Shown here: positions 6,237 to 11,344 of the stretch, piece by piece
Numbering within the stretch: the stretch's first letter is position 1
Layout of the letters: the number at the start of each line of letters is the position of its first letter
NCBI GenBank assembly: GCA_014379045.1
Contig: JACMMK010000480.1
Location: 1 to 11,344 of the forward strand
DNA from: Burkholderiales bacterium
GTDB taxonomy: Bacteria; Pseudomonadota; Gammaproteobacteria; Burkholderiales; CAIKXV01
DNA length: 11,344 nucleotides
Direction: 5' to 3'
Notes under the pieces: model-generated
The model's database searches: none
Told to the model about the DNA's origin: nothing
The model's input: the letters and a program-made list of their open reading frames with translations, nothing else
Translations under genes and position numbers: made by a program

Positions 6237-6266
6237 ACGGTACCCCTTCGCGGCGGCGCCTGTCAA
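6237..6266 (-). promoter_or_regulatory. Candidate metX-metW promoter
   Basis: A perfect -35 hexamer TTGACA (6266-6261, preceded by T) is followed after 18 bases by TACCGT (6242-6237), a weak -10. Transcription would then begin near 6230, a few bases before P1 of the riboswitch (6222). This is where an aptamer at the 5' end of the transcript is expected, which strengthens an otherwise half-good promoter. Confidence 0.5.
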
Positions 6267-6339
6267 ACGACTACACGCACCGACACGTGCGCGATCACGG
6301 ATACTGCGCGTCACCCAAGGCACGACCGCAACCGCACCA

Positions 6340-6369
6340 CCCGGACCTCGCCGGTCTGCGCAGTCCGGG
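6340..6369 (-). other. GC-rich inverted repeat after ptsI
   Basis: CCCGGAC (6369-6363 on the minus strand) and GTCCGGG (6346-6340) form a perfect 7-base-pair stem with a 16-base loop, starting about ten bases after the ptsI stop codon. No T tract follows, so it is not a classical intrinsic terminator. It may protect the 3' end or belong to Rho-dependent termination, or be chance in this GC-rich DNA. Confidence 0.4.
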
Positions 6370-6378
6370 CGAAGAACG

Positions 6379-8163
6379 TCACGCGTTGAGTTTGTCGACG
6401 AGGCGGCGCACGCGCTCAGGATCGCGCGTGTTGACGATGCGGCGCGCAATCGTGGCGATGTCGGCCAGGCGCGTCTTCAGGATGCGCTGCTTCACCTCGA
6501 GCAGAAACGCAGGATGCATCGACAATTGCCTCAATCCGAGCCCGATCAGCAGCCGGGTCAGGTCGACGTCCCCCGCCATCTCGCCGCAGACGGCCACCGG
6601 GATGCGCGCACGTTGGGCGCGATGGGCCACATCGGCGATCAGATGGATCACCGCCGGGTGCAGCGGATCGTACAGATGGGCGACCGCATCGTCGGTGCGA
6701 TCGATGGCGAGCGTGTACTGGATCAGATCGTTGGTGCCGATCGACAGGAAGTCCAGGTGCTTCAAGAACACATCGAGCGCGATCGCCGTGGCCGGAATCT
6801 CGACCATGCCGCCGATCGCGACCTTCGGCGCGAACGCGGTGCCGTCGTCGACCAGGCTCGCGCGTGCGCGCGCGACCGCAGCCAGGGTCTGCACCAGCTC
6901 GTTCTTGGTCGACAGCATCGGCACCAGGATGTTCAGCGTGCCGTACGCCGAGGCGCGCAGCAACGCACGCAACTGCGTGTGGAACAGCGGTGGGTCGGCA
7001 AGGCACAGCCGGATCGCGCGCAGCCCGAGCGCCGGATTCGCCGAGGCGCGCTGCGACCCCCGCAGCGTCTTGTCCGCGCCGATGTCGAGGGTGCGGATGG
7101 TCACCGGCAGCCCGTCCATGGCCTGCGCCACCGCGCGATACGCCTCGAACTGCTCGTCTTCGTCGGGCAATTCGTCGCGATTCATGAACAGGAACTCGGT
7201 GCGGAACAGACCCACGCCCATGCCGCCGTTGGCGCGCACTTCGGCGACGTCCGCCGGCCCTTCGATGTTGCCGAGCAGCTCGATCGCGCTGCCGTCGATC
7301 GTCTCGGCAGGCGTGCGCGCGAGCCGCTGCAGCTTGGCCCGCTCGATGCCGATCGCCTCGCGCCGCAGCCGATACTCTTCGAGCACCGACGGGTCGGGAT
7401 TGACGATGACGACGCCGAGTGTGCCGTCGATGATCAGCTGATCGTTCTCGCGGATCAGGTCGCGCGCGCGATGCAGCGCGACGATCGCCGGGATGTTCAA
7501 GCTGCGCGCGACGATCGCGGTGTGCGAGGTCGAGCCGCCGAGGTCGGTCAGGAATCCCGCGAACGGCAGCTGCTTGAACTGGATCATGTCGGCCGGCGAC
7601 AGGTCATGCGCGACCAGGATGGCACGCGCGGCTCCGGGCAGCGCGCGCGGGATGTATCCGGGCTTGCCGACCAGCGCCTTCATCACGCGCTCGACGACCT
7701 GCAGGATGTCGCCCTTGCGCTCGCGCAGGTAGGCGTCGTCGATGCGGTCGAACTGCTCGAGCAACTGGTCGAGTTGCAGCTTCAGCGCCCACTCGGCATT
7801 GCACTGCTGGCTGCCGATCAGCTCGAGCGGCGCCTGCGACAACGTCGAATCGGCGAGGATCATCTGATGCACGTCGATGAACGCGCCGAACTCCGCCGGG
7901 GCTTCTGCGGGAATGCTCTCGCGCAGTTGCGAGAGTTCATCGCGCACGCTCGCGAGCGCGACGACGAAGCGCTTGCGCTCGTTGTCGAGTTCACCGGCGG
8001 GCACCAGATACTGCGCGACCTCCAGCGTCGCGTACGACACCAGATGCGCGGGTCCGATGGCGACCCCGTCGGACGCGCCGATGCCGTGCATCGTGAAGCT
8101 CATCCGCATCGAACGTGCAGCGGCGGCGTCTGCCTCGTAGTCGAGTGGGTGATCCATCGGCAA
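6379..8163 (-). CDS. ptsI: PTS enzyme I (phosphoenolpyruvate-protein phosphotransferase)
   Basis: A 594-residue enzyme I, which takes phosphate from phosphoenolpyruvate and passes it to HPr. The N-terminal HPr-binding and swivel region ends with the phospho-histidine motif GGSTSHTAIVAR (His214; His189 in E. coli). The C-terminal PEP-binding barrel shows GLFRTEFLFM (318-327), TLDIGADK (358-365), SIGTNDLIQY (474-483) and CGEMAGD with catalytic Cys526. It is slightly longer than the usual ~575 residues because of about 20 extra N-terminal residues; Met21 or Met25 just before HGIGASDGVAIG are alternative starts, but neither has a better ribosome binding site. The gene starts 10 bases after the ptsH stop, so the two are surely co-transcribed. 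No sugar-specific EIIB or EIIC is in the window. Confidence 0.97.
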   Translation of the reverse strand: MPMDHPLDYEADAAAARSMRMSFTMHGIGASDGVAIGPAHLVSYATLEVAQYLVPAGELDNERKRFVVALASVRDELSQLRESIPAEAPAEFGAFIDVHQMILADSTLSQAPLELIGSQQCNAEWALKLQLDQLLEQFDRIDDAYLRERKGDILQVVERVMKALVGKPGYIPRALPGAARAILVAHDLSPADMIQFKQLPFAGFLTDLGGSTSHTAIVARSLNIPAIVALHRARDLIRENDQLIIDGTLGVVIVNPDPSVLEEYRLRREAIGIERAKLQRLARTPAETIDGSAIELLGNIEGPADVAEVRANGGMGVGLFRTEFLFMNRDELPDEDEQFEAYRAVAQAMDGLPVTIRTLDIGADKTLRGSQRASANPALGLRAIRLCLADPPLFHTQLRALLRASAYGTLNILVPMLSTKNELVQTLAAVARARASLVDDGTAFAPKVAIGGMVEIPATAIALDVFLKHLDFLSIGTNDLIQYTLAIDRTDDAVAHLYDPLHPAVIHLIADVAHRAQRARIPVAVCGEMAGDVDLTRLLIGLGLRQLSMHPAFLLEVKQRILKTRLADIATIARRIVNTRDPERVRRLVDKLNA

Positions 8164-8173
8164 GGTCCGGCGT

Positions 8174-8443
8174 CTACTCGCCTTCGCCGAACTTGTCGGC
8201 GATCAATACGGTGAGGGCGCTCGCCGCCTCGGACTCGTCCGCGCCATCGGTTTCGATACCGATGCGCACGCCTTTCGCCGCGGCCAGCATCATCACCCCC
8301 ATGATGCTCTTCGCGTTCACCCGTCGACCGTCGCGCGTCAACCAGACCTCGGCGTCGAACCGGCTCGCCACCTGCGTGAGCTTGGCCGAGGCGCGGGCGT
8401 GCAGCCCGAGCTTGTTGACGATCTCAACTTCCGTTCGCTGCAT
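8174..8443 (-). CDS. ptsH: PTS phosphocarrier protein HPr
   Basis: An 89-residue HPr of normal length. The enzyme I phosphorylation site is GLHARAS with His15 and Arg17. AKSIMGVM places Ser46 in its conserved position; in betaproteobacteria this serine is a target of HPr kinase/phosphorylase (HprK) rather than of the Firmicute carbon-repression system. It receives phosphate from the enzyme I encoded just downstream and would pass it to the EIIA encoded just upstream. Its ATG lies 20 bases inside the EIIA reading frame, which implies translational coupling. A weak AAAGAG precedes the start. Confidence 0.97.
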   Translation of the reverse strand: MQRTEVEIVNKLGLHARASAKLTQVASRFDAEVWLTRDGRRVNAKSIMGVMMLAAAKGVRIGIETDGADESEAASALTVLIADKFGEGE

Positions 8444-8843
8444 CGTTCGGCTCTTTCGATTGCGGCATGCGCATCACCCCGTCACAACCCCCGCTGATCG
8501 CCTTGCGGATCATCGCGTCCAGCGTCTTGTCGCGATAGGTCAGTGCGCGGATCAGCATCGGCAGATTCACGCCCGCGATGCCCTCGACACGACCGGGTTG
8601 CAGCAGCCGGGTCGCGAGGTTGCAAGGCGTCGCGCCGTAGATGTCGGTCAATATCAATACGCCGTTGCCGTCGTCCAGATGGGTGACCAGATCCTGCGCC
8701 TGCGGCAGGATCGCGAGCGGATCGTCGTGGATCGTCACGCCGAGTTGGCGCACCCGCATCGGACGCTTGCCGAGCACATGGCTCGCGCAGTGGATCAGGC
8801 TCTCGGCCAGCGTGCCGTGCGCGATGATGAGGATGCCGATCAT
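8424..8843 (-). CDS. PTS EIIA component, mannose family
   Basis: A 139-residue protein matching the EIIA domain of the mannose/fructose/sorbose PTS family. Phospho-histidine His9 lies in ILIIAHGTLAES, and LTDIYGATPCN (65-75) contains Asp67, the counterpart of the active-site Asp of E. coli EIIA-Man. It stands alone, without the EIIB domain that is fused to it in E. coli ManX, and no EIIC/EIID permease is nearby. The order gshB-EIIA-ptsH-ptsI is typical of betaproteobacteria, where this protein is thought to be a regulatory phosphate acceptor rather than part of a transporter. The start codon overlaps the gshB stop by 4 bases (ATGA) and has no ribosome binding site of its own, so it is probably coupled to gshB translation. 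Confidence 0.93.
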   Translation of the reverse strand: MIGILIIAHGTLAESLIHCASHVLGKRPMRVRQLGVTIHDDPLAILPQAQDLVTHLDDGNGVLILTDIYGATPCNLATRLLQPGRVEGIAGVNLPMLIRALTYRDKTLDAMIRKAISGGCDGVMRMPQSKEPNDAANGS

Positions 8844-9844
8844 CGATGAAGAGACGGTGAAGCCGCAGCATCGGCCGGCGCGGTCCGGTCGCCGGAGCGA
8901 CGCGCCGCGTGCAGACGTTCGAGCGCGTCGATCATCAATGCCGCCGGGTTGCAGTCAGTCTGCTGCGCGATCTCCTGCATGCCAGTCGGGCTGGTGACAT
9001 TGATCTCGGTCAGGTGGCTGCCGATCACGTCGAGCCCGACCAGCGTGAGGCCCAGGTCGCGCAAGGTCGGACCGAGCGCCGAGGCGATCTCGCGATCGCG
9101 GTCGGTCAACGGGCGGGCGACACCGGTGCCGCCGGCGGCCAGATTGCCGCGCGTCTCGCCCGCCTTGGGAATACGCGCGAGCGCGTAGGGCGCAGGGATC
9201 CCATCGATCAGCAGCACGCGCTTGTCGCCGTCGCGGATCTCGGGCAGATAGCGCTGCGCCATGATAGTACGCGCGCCATAGACGGTGATCGTCTCGATGA
9301 TCACCCCGATGTTCGGATCGTCTTCGCGCACGCGGAACACGCCGCTGCCGCCCATGCCGTCGAGGGGTTTGAAGATCACATCGCGGTGCTCGGCGAGGAA
9401 CTCGCGCAGCACCGATTCGAGTCGGGTCACCAGTGTGGGCGGTGCGAACGAAGCAAATTTCGCGACCGCCAGCTTCTCGTTGAAGTCGCGGATCGCCTGC
9501 GGGCGGTTGACCACGAGCGCACCCTGACGTTCGGCGAGATCGAGCAGATGCGTGCTGTACAGGTACTCGTTGTCGAACGGCGGATCCTTGCGCATCAGGA
9601 CGAGATCGAATTCGGCGAGCGGTACCGGCGCGCGAGGGGCCGCGTCGAACCAGTCGTGGCTGTCGTCCTTCAGCGTGACGGCGCTCGCCATCCCGAGCAC
9701 GCGCGTGTCGCGCAGCAGCAGATGCTCGGGTTCGAGCGCGAACAGCCGATGCCCCCTGCGGTCGGCCTCGCGCATCATCGCGTAGGTCGAATCCTTGTAG
9801 GTCTTGAAGGTCGCCAGCGGGTCGGCGATCACCAGCAGGTTCAT
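8840..9844 (-). CDS. gshB: Glutathione synthetase
   Basis: A 334-residue ATP-grasp enzyme that joins gamma-glutamylcysteine and glycine to make glutathione in the cytoplasm. Recognised blocks are MRKDPPFDNEY (84-94), IFKPLDGMGGSGVF (157-170, the ATP-binding loop), MAQRYLPEI (195-203), GDKRVLLIDG (206-215) and the metal/ATP site EINVTSPTGMQEI (280-292). E. coli GshB has 316 residues; the excess here is a C-terminal Ala/Ser/Arg-rich tail after about residue 313. The ATG at 9844 is chosen because MNLLVIADPL aligns with the family N terminus; an in-frame ATG at 9907 would add 21 unrelated residues. The Shine-Dalgarno is weak (GGCGG directly upstream). It follows gshA after 112 bases and overlaps the EIIA gene by 4. 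Confidence 0.97.
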   Translation of the reverse strand: MNLLVIADPLATFKTYKDSTYAMMREADRRGHRLFALEPEHLLLRDTRVLGMASAVTLKDDSHDWFDAAPRAPVPLAEFDLVLMRKDPPFDNEYLYSTHLLDLAERQGALVVNRPQAIRDFNEKLAVAKFASFAPPTLVTRLESVLREFLAEHRDVIFKPLDGMGGSGVFRVREDDPNIGVIIETITVYGARTIMAQRYLPEIRDGDKRVLLIDGIPAPYALARIPKAGETRGNLAAGGTGVARPLTDRDREIASALGPTLRDLGLTLVGLDVIGSHLTEINVTSPTGMQEIAQQTDCNPAALMIDALERLHAARRSGDRTAPADAAASPSLHR

Positions 9845-9893
9845 GCCGCCATGGTAATCGCTAACCGCGGATCGGAGAACTCGCGCACACCAA

Positions 9894-9918
9894 ACCGTTC
9901 GCGGCAACGACGAACGGT
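9894..9918 (-). other. Hairpin in the gshA-gshB gap
   Basis: ACCGTTCG and CGAACGGT form a perfect 8-base-pair stem with a 9-base loop, followed on the minus strand by only TT before GG. It is too poor in T to be a strong terminator. It may lower read-through from gshA to gshB, stabilise the processed gshA message, or bind a dimeric protein, since the arms are an inverted repeat. Confidence 0.5.
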
Positions 9919-9956
9919 GAGCGGTGTCGGACTAGAACAGTCGCGCAGCCATCGGA

Positions 9957-11267
9957 CTAACTCGTGGCAGCAGCGCTCAACGTCTCGATCTCGCGCGCAG
10001 CGGCGAGGAGTGCGAGGCGCGCGATCACGCCATACGCGTAGAACCGGTTCGGTGCGGCATCGGGGCGCGCCGCGTGGTCGGGCGTCGAACACGGACTCCA
10101 GAACGCGAGCGGCGCGAAACTCATCCCCGGCGCGTTCAGGTTCTGATCCTGGCCGCGTTCGTTGTGCACGCGGTAGAAGCCACCGACGACGAAGTGGTCG
10201 ATCATGTAGACGACCGGCTCGGCGGCCGCTTCGGCGACGCTCTCGAAGGTGTAGACGCCCTCCTGCACCAGCACCTCCTGCACCTCGAGGCCTTCCTTCA
10301 CCACTGCCATCTTCTTGCGCTGGTTGCGGTTCAGCTGCATCACCTCGCTCGCATCGCGTACGGTCATGATGCCCATGCCGTAGGTGCCGGCGTCGGCTTT
10401 GACAATGACGAACGGCTCGTGATCGATGCCGTACTCGCGATACTTCGCCTTGATGTCGGTGAGGATCTCGGACACGTAACCGGCGACGCACTCCTCGCCC
10501 TGACGCTCCTTGAAGTTGATCTTGCCGCAGCGTTCGAACAGCGGGTTGATTCGCCACGGGTCGATCTTCAGTAACTCCGCGAATTCGTTCACGACGGTGT
10601 TGTAGTGTGCGAAGTGCTGCGACTTGCGGCGAGTGGTCCAGCCCGCCGCGACCGGGGGCAGCACCCACTGGTCGAGATCCTTCAGTACGTCGGGCACGCC
10701 TGCCGACAGGTCATTGTTCAGCAGGATCATGCACGGATCGAAGCCGGCCACCATCAACCGGCGCCCGTTTCGGATCAGCGGTTCGAGGGTGATCAAGCGT
10801 CCATCGGCGAGCGCGATATCGGTCGGCGCGGTGATCTCGGGCAGCAGCGTGCCGATGCGCACGATCAGCCCGGCCTGGCGCAGGATCGTCGTCAACGCCG
10901 CCACGTTCTGCAGATAGAACTGGTTGCGGGTATGACTCTCCGGGATCAGCAGCACGCCGCGCGCATCCGGACAGATCTTCTCGATCGCCGACTGCGTTGC
11001 CTGGACGCACAACGGCAGGAAATCGGGATTCAGGTTGTTGAAACCGCCGGGGAACAGATTGGTGTCCACCGGCGCGAGCTTGAAGCCGCTGTTGCGAAGG
11101 TCGACCGAACCGTAGAACGGGCTCTCGTGCTCCTGCCACTGCCCTCGAAACCAGTGTTCGATCGCCGGCTGCGATTCCAGTATGCGTTTTTCCAGATCGG
11201 GTAGCGGGCCGGACAGCGCCGTCTTCAGATGCGGGACAGGGTTCGCAGGGGTCGCGGGATTGAGCAT
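9957..11267 (-). CDS. gshA: Glutamate-cysteine ligase, T. ferrooxidans/betaproteobacterial type
   Basis: A 436-residue enzyme expected to make gamma-glutamylcysteine from glutamate, cysteine and ATP, the first and usually limiting step of glutathione synthesis. It is not like E. coli GshA or the plant type; it matches the separate GshA family known from Thiobacillus ferrooxidans and betaproteobacteria. Hallmark segments are SVDLRNSGFKLAPVDTN (54-70) with LFPGGFNNLNP (71-81), WTTRRKSQHF (210-219) and the ATP-grasp-like VIVKADAGTYGMGIMTV (287-303). GGFYRVHNERG lies at 362-372. The ATG at 11267 gives a normal N terminus, though no Shine-Dalgarno is visible in front of it. Direct linkage to gshB supports the call. 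A possible promoter lies 30-57 bases upstream. Confidence 0.95.
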   Translation of the reverse strand: MLNPATPANPVPHLKTALSGPLPDLEKRILESQPAIEHWFRGQWQEHESPFYGSVDLRNSGFKLAPVDTNLFPGGFNNLNPDFLPLCVQATQSAIEKICPDARGVLLIPESHTRNQFYLQNVAALTTILRQAGLIVRIGTLLPEITAPTDIALADGRLITLEPLIRNGRRLMVAGFDPCMILLNNDLSAGVPDVLKDLDQWVLPPVAAGWTTRRKSQHFAHYNTVVNEFAELLKIDPWRINPLFERCGKINFKERQGEECVAGYVSEILTDIKAKYREYGIDHEPFVIVKADAGTYGMGIMTVRDASEVMQLNRNQRKKMAVVKEGLEVQEVLVQEGVYTFESVAEAAAEPVVYMIDHFVVGGFYRVHNERGQDQNLNAPGMSFAPLAFWSPCSTPDHAARPDAAPNRFYAYGVIARLALLAAAREIETLSAAATS

Positions 11268-11296
11268 GGGGTTCGCACGAGTTGCCGGAATCGATC

Positions 11297-11324
11297 AGTG
11301 TAGCCGATCGAACAAGACAGTCAG
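11297..11324 (-). promoter_or_regulatory. Candidate promoter of the gshA-gshB-PTS operon
   Basis: On the minus strand CTGACT (11324-11319; 4 of 6 to TTGACA) and TACACT (11302-11297; 4 of 6 to TATAAT) are separated by 16 bases. A start near 11290 would leave a leader of about 23 bases before gshA. The match is moderate and I see no operator-like repeat around it. Confidence 0.4.
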
Positions 11325-11344
11325 TCGACCCGGTGACCTGCCAC

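Noticed and set aside
6514..8214. Long plus-strand open frame opposite ptsI and ptsH (566 codons).
   Set aside because: It is the antisense shadow of conserved genes in GC-rich DNA; its translation is full of Arg, Gln, His and Asp runs with no recognisable domain.
9845..9907. Longer GshB starting at an ATG at 9907.
   Set aside because: The extra 21 residues have no match to the GshB N terminus, which begins at MNLLVIADPL.
8909..10369. Long plus-strand open frame opposite gshB and gshA (486 codons).
   Set aside because: It is antisense to two well-conserved genes and crosses their intergenic gap; the translation turns into Arg/Ser-rich low complexity.

Overview
The window is GC-rich chromosomal DNA, most likely from a betaproteobacterium. 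Three things point there: the order gshA-gshB-EIIA(Man type)-HPr-enzyme I, a GshA of the Thiobacillus ferrooxidans/betaproteobacterial type, and a linked metX-metW pair. A PEP-CTERM-like sorting tail on a CHRD-domain protein fits the same group. I see no tRNA, rRNA, insertion sequence, prophage or CRISPR array, and I would not name a genus.

Left block, plus strand (258-3435): three genes that look like one small catabolic operon. They encode an adducin-type class II aldolase homologue, a fumarylacetoacetate-hydrolase (FAH) family enzyme and a two-domain VOC protein resembling extradiol dioxygenases. The combination suggests breakdown of an aromatic or related cyclic compound, but no substrate can be read from the sequence. 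The block ends at a strong hairpin terminator (3485-3512), which it shares with the convergent minus-strand gene.

Middle block, minus strand (3528-6063): a secreted CHRD-domain protein with a C-terminal anchor/sorting tail, then metW and metX. The two met genes overlap by 4 bases and make and regulate acyl-homoserine, the first committed step of methionine synthesis.

Between metX and ptsI (6064-6378) lies the most interesting part of the window. Reading on the minus strand it holds a promoter-like TTGACA, a close match to the SAM-II riboswitch core, a small hairpin, and an intrinsic terminator about 60 bases before the metX start. The aptamer loop strand that should form the SAM-II pseudoknot (GCTTGCG) is perfectly complementary over 7 bases to CGCAAGC in the terminator loop and 3' arm. 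This suggests SAM-controlled transcription termination, whereas SAM-II switches are usually discussed as translational.

Right block, minus strand (6379-11267): gshA, gshB, an EIIA of the mannose family, ptsH and ptsI, mostly overlapping or closely spaced. It joins glutathione synthesis to the phosphoryl-transfer proteins of a PTS with no sugar permease in view, so the PTS part is probably regulatory. A plausible promoter lies just before gshA at the right edge.
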